Translations under genes and position numbers: made by a program
NCBI GenBank assembly: GCA_036250195.1
Contig: JAVHZZ010000010.1
Span: 83,367,757 to 83,431,756 of the forward strand
DNA: 64,000 nt
Direction of reading: 5' to 3'
Origin: Mixophyes australis
Lineage: Eukaryota; Chordata; Amphibia; Anura; Limnodynastidae
Notes under the pieces: model-generated
Seen by the model: only the letters and a program-made list of their open reading frames with translations
What the model was told of the DNA's origin: nothing
Databases searched by the model: none
Shown here: positions 11,451 to 22,155 of the stretch, one piece after another
Numbering within the stretch: position 1 is the first letter of the stretch
How the letters are laid out: every line of letters begins with the position of its first letter

Positions 11451-11755
11451 GCAGCACAGTGGCTTAGTGGTTAGCACTTCTGCCTCACAGCACTGGGGTC
11501 ATGAGTTTGATTCCTGATCATGGCCTTATCTGTGTGAAGTTTGTATGTTCTCCCTGTGTTTGCATGGGTTTCCTCCGGGTACTCTGGTTTTCTCTCACAC
11601 TCAAAAAACATACTTGTAGGTTAACTGGCTGCTATTAAATTGACCTTAGACTGTAAGCTCCAATGGGGCAGGACCGATGTGAATGAGTTCTCTGTACAGC
11701 GTTGCGGAATTAGTGGTGCTATATAAATAACTGGTGATGATGATGATAATGATGT
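11451..11755 (+). mobile_element. Full-length V-SINE-like tRNA-derived SINE
   Basis: The most complete copy in the window. The head carries tRNA-type RNA polymerase III boxes: A box region TGGCTTAGTGGTTAGC and B box region GAGTTTGATTCC. The conserved body contains TTTGCATGGGTTTCCTCCGG. The tail ends GGTGCTATATAAATAA followed by (TGATGA)n. It moves by borrowing an L2-like LINE machinery, judging by the shared CTATATAAATAA tail. It abuts the copia-like gag relic at 11757. Confidence 0.82.
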
Positions 11756-11756
11756 C

Positions 11757-12180
11757 ACTTTCCATATTGTCATGTATGAATTCCTTTCTACACTGGTGTT
11801 CATGTATAAGCCTGGTTTTCACAAAGTCTAGTGTTAATTCTGCTTCAGGTCCTGTTTCCAGGGCGTTAATCAGTGTTGTGTATGTGTCAGGTAGACTACA
11901 CAGAATTATGGCTACCACATGGCTATGTTTTATGTCCTTATCCATTGACCAGAGTAGCGCTACTGTCTCTAGACTTCCATTTATGTCTTTTCTTTTCCCA
12001 AGTCTTAGTATAGTTTCCTCAGCGGAAATAGCTTAATGGTTAATCTGTATCTTTCATGCAGCTTCTGTAAAGCATCCCACGTGCTCTTTGTAGTAGTCTC
12101 ATGTTTTATGTGAATTAGCTGGTCATGTTCAGCTAACAGACTTATAGTTGCTCATGCCTGTCTGTTTTTCTTATCCCACT
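11757..12180 (-). pseudogene. Ty1/copia-type gag polyprotein relic
   Basis: Reading the minus strand from about 12180, the translation shows the pattern of a copia Gag (UBN2/DUF4219 type). A tryptophan-containing WDKK start is followed by a TKSTWDALQKLHERY segment, then LCSLPDTYTTLINALET and ELTLDFVKTRLIHE. Only the last part (11945-11761) is open; the upstream part has several stops and frame breaks. No protease, integrase or RT motif of a copia element follows, because the SINE at 11451-11755 lies immediately downstream. In the cell Gag would form virus-like particles; this copy cannot. Family call is from motif order; a homology search would settle it. Confidence 0.7.
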
Positions 12181-12199
12181 CTTGGTTATTAACACCTGG

Positions 12200-13939
12200 G
12201 GGTAAATGCAGGGCTGCCAAGAGGAATTCAGGGCCCCGTTACAACAAATTCATGGGGCCCCCCTTATAGTCGAGCATGCAAAAAATTTTTGCGACGGCGC
12301 AAAATTTTTCAGAGGTGTGGTCATGCATTGGGGGCGTGGCAAATGCACCATTGGGGCATGGCTAACATCAAAATCATTAGGCTCTCAATTCGCCGGAGCG
12401 TCACATATGTCCAAGCACTCCTGACTTTCAGGACATATAGCACCACAGTGTAGTATACAAAGAATGCAGTGTGTACACAAACAGTTCAGTCTTGGCCTGC
12501 ACCTTACATTGGGCACAACACTCACCAAAAATTGGTATTGTCCCTACTAGAATCACAACATTTCACACACTGTGCTGCTCTCTCCTACCTGTTCTTCTCA
12601 CTTTCTCCACCTGTGGCTGCTGGTTTCTTTTGTTGCTGCTGGTCCGGATCCTGGAATGTTGAAGGGCCTATTTGGAAAAAAAATGGCTACATTTAGAAAA
12701 TTACAGCCAGCCCCGGCGTTAAATCAATAGCACCCACGATTAATAATTAGGCCTTCCTCCAGCCCCAACATTAAAATAATAGAATTCACATTTAATAAAT
12801 AAACCTATTCCCTTCCTGCAAACAACAATACCTATTTCCCGCAATCATCACTGCCATTAAATAACTCATAGTCACATTTAATAAATAGACCTCATTCTCC
12901 CTAAACTCACCCCCATATTCAATAGCCCCCAAACCACCCCATCTTAAATTAATAGTCCCCACTATTAAATTGCCTCACCATCACCCTACAAACAAAATAG
13001 CACCAATTAATTAGCCACCACCTACCTCACACACACTATATTGCAACAAGCCCCCTGTGCCATCACACACACAATACTGTGCCCCTTCATCACTACACTG
13101 TGCCCCCTTATGCTCACACTGCGCCCTCCATGCTGCTTTCCCCCCTTCTTTTTTACTCTGTGCCTCTCCCCTTTTTTTTAAATCAGTGCTTCTCTCCCCC
13201 TTTTTTTTAATCAGTGCTTCTCTCCCCCTTTTTTTTTTTAATCAGTGCTTCTTGCCCCTTTTTTTTTAATCAGTGCTTCTCTCCCCTTTTTTTTGTTTTA
13301 CTCTCAGCCTCTCTCCCCCAGTTTTTTTACTCCCTCTTCTTTATAGCACTGTCCCTTTCTAGTTTCATCCCCTTGCCTCTCCGTTGCTTGACTTACCTTT
13401 TGTCAGCTTCTTTCTTTTCTTCTCTTCTCTTCTTTCTTCATGCTGCTTTCTTCATGCTGGCTGCGGCGCTCCTCACTGACAGACAGTGTGAATGGAGCAG
13501 AGAAGAGAGGAGGGATGCGGCGCCGCGGTCACGTGAGTATGATTTTTGTTTGTTTGTTTTTTTGTTCCAGCTCCCCTCACCAACGATCTTGACGGTCCAA
13601 CCCCCCAGCGGAAAAAAAAAAAAAAATGTAAAAATGAAAAAACGCAAGATGAAAAAAAAATTAAAAGAAAAGAAATATTAAAAAATTTGCAGCGAAGGCC
13701 CGGCCCGGGCCCCCTGGCAAGCCCGGGCCCGGGTAAAATGTACCCGCCCCCCCCCCCCCTCTCGGCTGCCCTGGGTAAATGTATCAAGCTGAGAGCTTTT
13801 CGACGGATTTGAAAAACCAATCAGATTTTAGCTATCATTTATTTAGTACAGAATGATAGCTAGAATCTGATTGGTTGCTATAGGCAACATCTCCACTTTT
13901 CAAACCCGCCGGAAAACTCTCAGCTTGATACATTTACCC
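12200..13939. mobile_element. Palindromic GGGTAAATG MITE split by a hAT element
   Basis: The nine-base left end GGGTAAATG lies at 12200-12208. The rest resumes at 13774 after the hAT insertion and runs to 13939. With the hAT and one TSD removed, the MITE is about 167 bp and nearly a perfect palindrome (TGATAGCTAGAATCTGATTG against AATCAGATTTTAGCTATCAT, CATCTCCACTTTTCAAACC near the right end). Flanks CCTGG (12195-12199 and 13940-13944) fit a 5-bp TSD. A relative is intact at 58626-58799. Confidence 0.82.
12209..13773. mobile_element. 1.56-kb non-autonomous hAT element
   Basis: Ends CAGGGCTGCCAAGAGG and CTCTCGGCTGCCCTG are inverted repeats with few mismatches. The 8-bp TSD GGTAAATG (12201-12208, 13774-13781) is perfect and lies inside the TIR of the MITE it hit. 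The interior holds a C/T-rich tract with four or five copies of an ATCAGTGCTTCTCTCCCC-type unit ending in T runs (13180-13300). No transposase ORF survives; the open frames at 13057-13820 are low-complexity. Related to 10676-11160 in inverse orientation. Confidence 0.93.
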
Positions 13940-13944
13940 CCTGG

Positions 13945-15465
13945 TCTGCCTGTATTCATAACCTCCCACAAGTCATCTCTGGATAGCAGCAGCTCAAACT
14001 TACATTTCCACAGATGAGAATTGTCATTATTCACTTTATTCCCTTTTGAAATACAGTGTTGACCTACTCCCATACACTTTGCAGATTTCACTGGAAGATT
14101 GTTTGACATTACACCTCCTCCTTTTACCTGAGCAAGTCATATAGATAGTGACTGTGCTGGTGGAGTGCAGGACAGTTGGCGCTATCCTTGCAGTCCTCCG
14201 CAGCTGACATTGAGCAATTATAATTCACCACTGACAATACCCTGTGCGGGCACACAGCTACCAGAAATGACACTAAAATCTATGCAGAATTGCTTAAACA
14301 ATGATATCCTTTGTCGTCGTAAAGAAAATGGTGAATTACTGACCTCCATTAAGCACTAAGAGATATTTACATTAGCATGAAATAGAGTTTTAAGCATAAA
14401 AAAACACATACAGCCAAAATAGTATAAAATTGGCAACGTTTTAATCCAATCTCATGCACCCAAAATGCACCTAAAAAGATGAAAGAAAAGTACGAACAAG
14501 TCTCTAAAGAGAGAATTGTATGGTTTTTTTTTTACGTCATCCTAATTATAATGGTGAGTAATGGTAAAATATATGCAGCACCTGTTTCTGAAACCATTGA
14601 AGTATGGTGTCATAGTCTGTACAGCTTAGAGTTAATTAGAAAGACTAATATACACTGAATTTCACCCACAAATTATACAGAAGGTAATATAATTTAATAC
14701 TTTAGGTAACTCTGTTGTACCTTCATTAAAACAATGCAAGAAAAATTAATTGCTTCTTTTTAATGAGAAATATAATGGAAATGCTTGTTCAAGAAATATT
14801 AATGATCTTCCAATTCACTGAACATTCCACACTGATACAGAACAATACTTAAAAGTATGGTGTGTTATGAGCCACTTAATTAACATTCACTGCAGTGTAA
14901 AATATAAAAATAGATTTGGAAAATATTTCTTAAATTAGGATTAATGTAATATATGCTTAGACCTTCTTGGAAATTCTCTATATAATTAAAGTTCTTAGTA
15001 ATTAGGCTTTTTATAGGAGGGTCTTCTGTCATGACGCTTGTCACCTCTATATTAGCAGGGAAATTGTATTGTCTGCAACTGGGGAGATGAAGGGGTTACC
15101 CCTATTAGGACAGCCCTTCTCAGCGGAGGAGTTGGAAAGGAGGGGTACCCCAAGAGTAATTACAGCCACACAAAGAATGTGGGATGGGGATCCCTGTCAT
15201 TTCACAGCTAGGTGGCATTTTAATTCCAGGTTGTCATTATGAAAATGTCATGTGGTATTTGGGTGGGTGTAAAATCTTTGTGTGCTCTATCCTTGTGCTT
15301 ACTGGATACAGAGGTGCTAGTTACAGGTATGGCAAGTGAAGAGTATTACTGTATTTAATCAGTGATCAGTGGTGTGCACTTTTTTTTAGCTTGGATCCAA
15401 AGTGTCAGTGCGTCATTATTGGGGGAACTCAATTGTTAGTGTACTATTGTTATGGAAATAAAGGT
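13945..15465. other. AT-rich spacer, nothing recognised
   Basis: No ORF above 65 residues with recognisable content and no paired repeat ends. A short (TA)n run occurs at 15464-15483. Confidence 0.5.
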
Positions 15466-15522
15466 ATATATATATATATATATAGAAGTTAACCCGTGCA
15501 TGATACTCATGCATTCTAGTCA

Positions 15523-15735
15523 AATCAAGCTACTTAAGGTGTTAAAAAGGTTCTTGTCATGCATTTGGCTCTAGCCCAGGCCTCCTCAGGGGAAGAGCGT
15601 TACTTCCCGACGCAAGCGCCCTTTTTTAACGTGGTTTTGTCCACATGTCACCACCTCATAATTTTTCTCCATCACCTCATCCATCATCTTCATCATCACA
15701 TCCTTCATCAAGCTACTTAAGGTGTTAAAAACTCC
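15523..15735. repeat. Direct repeat of TCAAGCTACTTAAGGTGTTA
   Basis: The phrase TCAAGCTACTTAAGGTGTTA followed by AAAA occurs at about 15526 and again at about 15709, some 183 bp apart. The sequence between includes a (CATCATCTT)-like tract. It may be the end of an uncharacterised transposon; not assigned. Confidence 0.5.
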
Positions 15736-15835
15736 CCACTGCATTTATATAGTAGATATATATATATATTAAAATTGATGTACTATATAACACTCCAAAA
15801 AGGATACTCCTTGTTTATTCCACTGCTCAAAGAGT

Positions 15836-18340
15836 TAATATTATTATTATTATTAATTTTTATTTATAGGGCGCCACAAGGTGTCCGTGGCGCCGTACAG
15901 GGACAAAAACGAATTACAATACAAGGTGAGACAGCACAGTACAGTAAACATAAAGCACAGTAACTCAGTAAGCTCAATGCGCAGCTAGTGAGGGCGGGGG
16001 GAGTATCCGCAAATGACGGGGCCCAAAAGGAGGGCGTGGAAGACAGGGAGGCACCCAGAGGGGGGAGGAGGGCCCTCGAGGAGGAGGGCAAAGTAGCTGG
16101 AGAGCAGAGTTAGAAGTGGTGGAAACAGGAGGAGAGATGGCCCTGCTCAGAGGAGCGTACAATCTAAGGGGAGGGGTGGACAGACGGAGAAACACAGGGG
16201 AGAGAGGGAGAGTAGAGGGACGGAGGCAGGGAAGGGGAAAGAAGGGGGAGAGGCAGAGGATAAGGTAGGTAGTTAAGTGGGAGACTGGAAGGCTTTAAGA
16301 AAAAGGTGGGTTTTTAAAGCCCGTTTGAAACTGGACAGGTTAGGGGAAGTCCTGATGGAGGGAGGTAGCTTGTTCCAGTGGAGGGGGGCAGCGCGGGCAA
16401 AGTCTTGGATACGCGCGTGGGAGGAGGTGATGAGGGGGGAAGATAGGCGATGGTCATTGGCAGATCGGAGAGGACGGGATGGAGCATGAGTAGAGAGGAG
16501 GGAGGAGATGTAGGGTGCAGTGGAGTTGGCGAGGGCCTTGTATGTAAGAGTGAGGAGCTTGAACAGAGTTCTGTAGGGGAAGGGGAGCCAGTGGAGGGAT
16601 TGGTAGAGGGGGGAGACAGAAGATAAGCCTAGCGGCTGCGTTAAGTACAGCCCAAAGGGGAGCGAGATGAGAGAGGGGGAGGCCAGTAAGGAGGAGGTTG
16701 CAGTAGTCCAAGCGGGAGATGATCAGAGAGTGAATAAGGCATTTAGTGGCATCTTGGGAGAGGAAGGGCCGGATGCGAGCGATGTTACGCAGCTGGAAGC
16801 GGCAGGATTTAGCAAGAGAGAGAATATGGGGGCCAAATGAGAGAGAGGAGTCGAGGGTGACACCAAGGCAGCGAAGTTGGGGGACAGAGGAGATAGAGGA
16901 GTTGTCGACAGTGATGGAGAGGTCGACAGGGGATGAGGTATGGGGGGGAGGAAAAAACTATCAGCTCGGTTTTGGCGAGGTTGAGTTTGAGGAATCTAGA
17001 GGACATCCAGGAGGAGATGGCAGAGAGGCAGGTGCACACCCTAGAGAGGAGGGAGGGAGAGAGATCAGGAGAGGAGAGGTATAGTTGAGTGTCGTCAGCG
17101 TAAAGGTGGTAGTTGAAGCCGAAGGAGCTGATGAGTTCACCCAGGGAGGAGGTGTATAGAGAGAAGAGTAAGGGGCCCAGAACAGAGCCCTGGGGGACCC
17201 CGACTGGAAGGGTGGACGGGGGGGAGAGAGACTCAGTGGTGGTGACAGAGAAGGATCGGTCAGTGAGGTTAGAGGTGAACCAGGACTGGACAGGGTCAGA
17301 GAGGCCGAGAGACTGGAGGGTGTGGAGGAGGAGGGGGTGGTCAACGGTGTCGAAGGCTGCAGAGAGATCAAGGAGGATGAGAAGGGAGAAGTGGCCCCTG
17401 GCTTTAGCAGAGAGGAGGTCATTAGTGACTATAGCCAGGGCAGTTTCAGTGGAGTGAAGGGGGCGGAAACCAGACTGGAGAGAATCAAGGAGGGAGTGTT
17501 CAGAAAGGTAGGAGGTGAGACGGCTGCAGACGAGCCTCTCGAGAATTTTGAAGGCAAAGGGGAGAAGAGATATGGGGCGATAGTTCGAGAGAGAAGTGGG
17601 GTCGAGATTAGGCTTCTTAAGAATGGGGGATACGAGAGCATGTTTGAAGGAGGAGGGGAAGATGCCGGAGGAGAGGGAGAGATTAAAGAGGTGAGTGAGG
17701 TGGGAGCAGGTGGTGGGGGAAAGGGAGCGAAGAAGGTGGGAGGGGATGGGATCCAGGGGACAGGTAGTAGGGGGGAGGAAGAAATGAGAGAGTGGACTTC
17801 CTCGCCCGTGGTGGGGCGGAAGGAGTGGAGGGGAAGGTGTTTAGGTGGGGAGGACGGAAGAGTGGGAGGGGTAGAAGAGAGAGTGGAGGAGGAGATTTCA
17901 AGTCGGGGGGCCTCAATTTTAGAGGAGAAAAAGGAGGCGAAGTCGGAGGCAGTCAGGGAGGAGGGGATGGGGGGAGGGGAGGGGGCCAGGAGAGTGCTGA
18001 AGGTGGCGAAGAGGCGGCAGGGGTTAGAGGACTGGGAAGAGATGAGGGATTTAAAGAAAGATTGTTTGGCGAGAGAGAGGGCAGAGCTGTAGGATGAAAG
18101 GATGAATTTAAAGTGGAGGAAGTCAGCCAGGGAGCGAGATTTTCTCCAGTGACGTCCGGCGGTAAGGGAGCATTTTTGGAGGAAGCGGGTAAATTTGGAG
18201 TGCCAGGGTTGGGGTTTGGAGCAGCAGGGGTGGACGGAGTGGGCAGGGGCGACTGCATCCAGACCGGAGGTGAGGGTTTGATTGTAGAGGGAGACCGCCT
18301 GGTTGGGGCAGGCCTGGGAGGAAAGGGGAGAAACATATAT
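15836..18340 (-). mobile_element. 5'-truncated L2/CR1-like LINE
   Basis: About 2.5 kb on the minus strand. The 3' end is at the left: GTGGCGCCCTATAAATAAAA followed by an (AAT)n tail (plus-strand (TTA)n at 15836-15855). The coding part carries the RT domain and the C-terminal region of ORF2. The 5' end stops near 18340, before any endonuclease domain could be recognised, a typical LINE 5' truncation. The strand is strongly purine-rich on plus, which generates long glycine/glutamate-rich shadow frames on that strand. A second, much shorter 3' copy lies at 1835-2015. Confidence 0.85.
16450..18110 (-). pseudogene. LINE ORF2 reverse transcriptase, broken
   Basis: Minus-strand translation shows RT motifs in order. 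NYRPISLLP and [11 protein letters not shown] lie at about 17600-17420. [13 protein letters not shown] (motif A, with the first catalytic Asp) lies at about 17372-17338, [14 protein letters not shown] at about 17210-17165, and the YADD catalytic box of [10 protein letters not shown] at 17102-17091. A C-terminal DYCNLLLTGLP followed by LNAAARLIF begins near 16708. RT would copy the LINE RNA at a nicked target. Motif A and YADD are in the same frame, but the C-terminal block is in another, so at least one frameshift lies at about 16720-16900. The catalytic residues seen are intact. Clade (L2 versus CR1) is judged from motif wording and tail and is not certain. Confidence 0.8.
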
Positions 18341-18360
18341 ACATAAGATACAGTGTGTGC

Positions 18361-18743
18361 ACTAAATACCATAATTTAAAAGAAACAAATTAAACCAACA
18401 CGATTTAGAAAATACAGGCACGACCTAGGGGCCTGATCCTTAATGAATCAGGCCCCTAGTTCCGCTCCTACGACTAGGTCGTTAAGCGAATTGGTCGCTA
18501 AGTGAGTACAGTACTATAATATGCACCTACATGTATTGTAATAATTTTTATTGATTCTGAAGAAAAAATGGACTAAAGAAAACTGTATTTTGATAATTTT
18601 GCTTTGCTTTGCATAACTCTGCATAACAGAAAATAAACATGTGTACAGTAAAGCTGTACAAACAGCAACAATTATAACAAAGAGGGCCCGGGGATATCAC
18701 GGCAAGGATATATAAGGACCTGTAGGTGTATGAGTGGAGGTCC
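18361..18743. other. Spacer with a small GGCCTGAT...ATCAGGCC palindrome
   Basis: At 18430-18458 GGGGCCTGATCC and ATGAATCAGGCCCC face each other with almost no interior. This looks like a collapsed copy of the palindromic MITE family. A direct phrase GGTCGCTAAGTGAG occurs at about 18495 and again at about 19152. Otherwise nothing recognised. Confidence 0.5.
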
Positions 18744-18960
18744 AGTGGCGCACGCAGGGGGGGTTTCTAGGTCTCCAGAACCCCCCCCCCCTCCGCTAAC
18801 TAAGTGCCCACCATAGTGGCACTGTCCTATACAGCAGCCACGGCGCTGCATAGGACAGCGCTGCCGAAACGGAGCTGCTGCGCATGCGCTGCAGCTCTCT
18901 CTCGTGTTTTTTTGTTTGTTTTTTTTTGGGTCAGGGCTGACAATCTTGCGTGCGCCCCTG
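18744..18960. mobile_element. AGTGGCGCACG MITE, copy 1
   Basis: Starts AGTGGCGCACGCAGG and ends TTGCGTGCGCCCCTG. The 6-bp flanks are identical: AGGTCC at 18738-18743 and 18961-18966. It is internally GC-rich with GGGGGTTTCT and CCAGAACCCCCC facing each other near the left end. Copies 2 and 3 (28508 and 63667) have flanks in the same register. No coding capacity. Confidence 0.85.
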
Positions 18961-18966
18961 AGGTCC

Positions 18967-20815
18967 TAGGTGTAGGTTTCGGGAAGTATTCTGTTAACGT
19001 GGTTTGCTTCCCGCACTACGCGGGTAGTATGAGTGTGGCTATGTCCCGTCGCAAAGGCAGAGGTCATTAGCGCACTAATTTCCCCCTGTTGATGAGTGGC
19101 AGGGTGCCGGTCGTAAATCCTGGTCGTAAATCCAAGTGGTCAATAAATGGGTAGGTCGCTAAGTGAGCAGTACCTGTACAAGGAACTTGTATAGAACAAT
19201 TCACTGCACTGTTACAATTTTCCTTTAAACTAATACTGATCATAAAATTACAATTACATATGTGGCTTCCTGGTATTCAAGAGGGAATGGACAGATCAGT
19301 CAAAGCGTGGCAGGCTGCACATATTTGAGGGGTTAAATCTGTTCGTAGTGTTGGCATCCCAAAGGACCTCGGTTATGAGGTTACTCCTTCTCAGTAAGGA
19401 TATAAGCTATTCCTGAAGTGCAGGGTTCTGAGGGTTATGTAAGAAGTTCCTCCAGTAACAAGGACCCAAGAGGATGATGGTATTGGTGTGTCTGACCTCT
19501 CAAGTATAAACCAGGGTGACTGTGGGTTCTGTTTAATGAGAGACCTCCAGGCCTCCACACAGTAAGCCAAGCTAAATTAGTTATCTAAGAGTCATAATTG
19601 AGGTTTAGATGTTTAATAGAGGAAGTTATATTTATGTTATGGTGATGATGGTCACATGGTACTTTTCTCCCGTTATGGAATTAATAAACATGGTGACTCA
19701 AGTGTTGGTGCTAGTTTTTGGTGAGTTCCAGGGGCATCACCATGTGACACAGAAGGGGAATTGACGCTGCAAAGCTATATATTTTTTAATGTAAATGTAT
19801 ATAGTATTTCATTATTGAGCTTTCTTCTCTTATGCATTATTGTCAAAATAAAAGCAAAAATTTATATTTTTATATATTATTTTTTTTATATTTATATAAG
19901 GGAAAAACTGCCTAATTGTGCAGGTAGCACACAAATACTGGGTCATTTTATTTATACACTGCACTTTAGAGTTGAGCTATGAGGAGTTATCCTCCCAGTT
20001 AGATGGACTCCATAACTTTAAATAAAAGCCCTTAGAGTACAGTAGGGGGCGGTGTCTGTCCACAATGTTCTACCTTACTGACTACTGTAAATATATTCTC
20101 TATGCTTATATATAGTATATATAATATTACAGATATTAGCGTGTTCTGTGTTGGATGCTGAGAACTATAAATAGTAAAACGTAACAAAAAGTTCTATACA
20201 AAACTATTGGTGGAATTGAAAAAAAAAGTGACAAACAAGGCAACAATTTCAATTGCGTTGTAATTGTAAAATATTTTACTATAGTTTGTTATTATATAAA
20301 ATATCCAAATAAAGATGCTTATAAATCATATTTTGAAAGTGGGGACTAAGAAAGTTGCTCACAAAACTAAACAATAATTGTAGTATTTGTTCAAAATATT
20401 AATGAAGACGGCCAAATAAATATTCCAATTAAGGGTTGTAAAATGATGAGAATCAGATAAATACTTACTATAATTGAAATGATAATAGTGATTATAAATT
20501 CAATTCCCAAGTCGCATACAGACAATTACGAAAATAATGGAAACATTTGAGCAAATTATTAATGCAACGTATTTTAAGAGTTACTGTAATTCAGCAGTTT
20601 AGGTTCAGGTATAAAAATCATGAGATTTTAACGGTGACTCGAGGAAGACACAAAGGTGATAATGAAAAAGAGGTCATTTTTGAGGGATATTTTGCAGGAT
20701 CTAAAATGAAAAAGACCACTCAGCTTGCTGATGTTTTATGAGAAGCAGTGACGGGTCTATCTATCAATATATGGTGATAAGGCTGATTTGCTATAAAATC
20801 ACCTATAGCCAGTGC
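18967..20815. other. AT-rich spacer, nothing recognised
   Basis: No domain-bearing ORF. (TA)-rich tracts occur around 19860-19900 and 20105-20130. Confidence 0.5.
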
Positions 20816-20819
20816 TTAC

Positions 20820-21162
20820 AGTGGGTCAGTATGTGGTGGTATGGCATACCACCACTTCTTCATTCCACTTCCTTACAGGCAGCCAGGACCAGCGGACATG
20901 CAAGGCGAGGGGCACCATGCCCTAGAGGCGCTCTGCTCTGCCTGCCTTCCCCGCTTGTCCACCAGTCCAGTAAATACATACTTGGTGCCGGCAGTGGCTC
21001 CCTGTTCCTTTCTCACTGGCAGTTGGGCATGATACCATCATGTCCCGACACTGTCAGTGAGAGGCGGCACAGAGAAGCGCCAGCACATTGAAGAAAAGAC
21101 AGCAGAGGAAGAGAAGACAGAAGAAAAGAAGGTCACGGAAAGGTAAGTAAGGGACAGAAGGG
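20820..21162. other. GC-richer leader of the 20-bp minisatellite, with hairpin
   Basis: An 11-bp inverted repeat GTGGTGGTATG/CATACCACCAC with one central base lies at 20833-20855. The stretch leads into the 20-bp array. By analogy with the hAT at 40806-41794, whose interior is also a tandem array of CTTCATC...ACTGTG-type units, this could be the outer part of a transposon that spawned the array. No terminal repeats or TSD were found, so this is only a suggestion. Confidence 0.35.
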
Positions 21163-21801
21163 GGATACAGTGTGATGAAGGAGGTAGCAGTGTGATGAAG
21201 GGGCAAAAGTGCAATGATGGAGGGCACAGTGTGGTAGTGGAGGAGCTGCAGTGTGATGAAGGAGGCACAGTGTGATGTAGGAGGCTGCAGTGTGATGAAG
21301 GAGGCACAGTGTGATATAAGAGGCTGCAGTGTGAAGAAGGAGGCTGAAGTGTGATGAAGGAGGCTGCAGTGTGATGAATGAGGCACAGTGTGATGAAGGA
21401 GGTTGCAGTGTGATGAAGGAGGCACAGTGTGATGAAGGAGGCATGGTGTGATGAAGGAGGTTGCAGTGTGATGAAGGAGGTTGCAGTGTGAGGAAGGAGG
21501 CTGCAGTGTGATGAAGGAGGCTGCAGTGTGATGAAGGAGGTTGCAGTGTGATGAAGGAGGCTGCAGTGTGATGTAGGAGGTTGCAGTGTGATGAAGGAGG
21601 CTGCAGTGTGATGAAGGAGGCTGCAGTGTGATGAAGGAGGCTGCAGTGTGATGAAGGAGGTTGCAGTGTGATGAAGGAGGCACAGTGGGATGTAGGAAGC
21701 ACAGTGTAATGAAGGAGGCACAGTGTAATGAAGGAGGCTGCAGTGTAATGAAGGAGGCTGCAGTGTGATGAAGGAGGCTGCAGTGTAATGAAGGAGGCAT
21801 G
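21163..21801. repeat. 20-bp minisatellite, left part
   Basis: About 32 copies of GATGAAGGAGGCTGCAGTGT with variants (GGTTGCAG, GGCACAG). The array is broken at 21801 by the chromovirus, whose TSD GCATG derives from the array itself, and continues at 27763-28385. The long minus-strand frames across it arise because the 20-bp unit lacks minus-strand stops in all three frames; they are not genes. Confidence 0.95.
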
Positions 21802-22137
21802 TGTCACGGGCACTAGGAGTTCTGCCCAGGTTTCACCAGTTGATAATACCAGAGGGGCGAGGTTTACACAGCGGTCCTCTGGGCAGTAGGGTGAGTAGTA
21901 GGAACGTATATAACAGCAGATGGAGAGAGAATGCCAATGGAATAGATGAGAGTCAGTGACTTGCAGCTATACTGGTAGGAGAGTCAGCGACTTGCAGCTA
22001 TAGTGGAAAGGCAGGTCTCAACCAAGGAGAGCAGAGTGGACGTGAATAGGTGACGGCCGCGGCTCAGGACAGGCGCCGGCAGGAAAGAGAGAGAACCACG
22101 CACCAGCGCAGAGGCACTCACGGTCCGGTGAGTGACA
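21802..22137 (-). mobile_element. 3' LTR of the chromovirus, internally deleted
   Basis: Only 336 bp against 1380 bp for the 5' LTR. The missing part corresponds to 26639-27678 of the 5' LTR. The junction (GGTGA/CGGCC, near 22050) shares just 2 bp (GA) at the break, which fits end-joining or template switching. The deletion removes the TATA box, the presumed transcription start and all LTR tandem repeats. Both LTR tips (TGTCAC and GTGACA) remain. Confidence 0.93.
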
Positions 22138-22155
22138 GTACCCCCCCCTTTTAAA
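22138..22155 (-). promoter_or_regulatory. Polypurine tract of the chromovirus
   Basis: Minus strand reads AAAAGGGGGGGG followed by TAC and then the 3' LTR tip TGTCAC. This is the expected position and composition of the RNase H-resistant primer for plus-strand DNA synthesis. The pol frame reads straight through it. Confidence 0.85.

Noticed and set aside
16277..18346. Plus-strand Gly/Glu/Arg-rich ORFs
   Set aside because: They are the complement of the LINE reverse-transcriptase coding strand, whose RT motifs are clear on minus.
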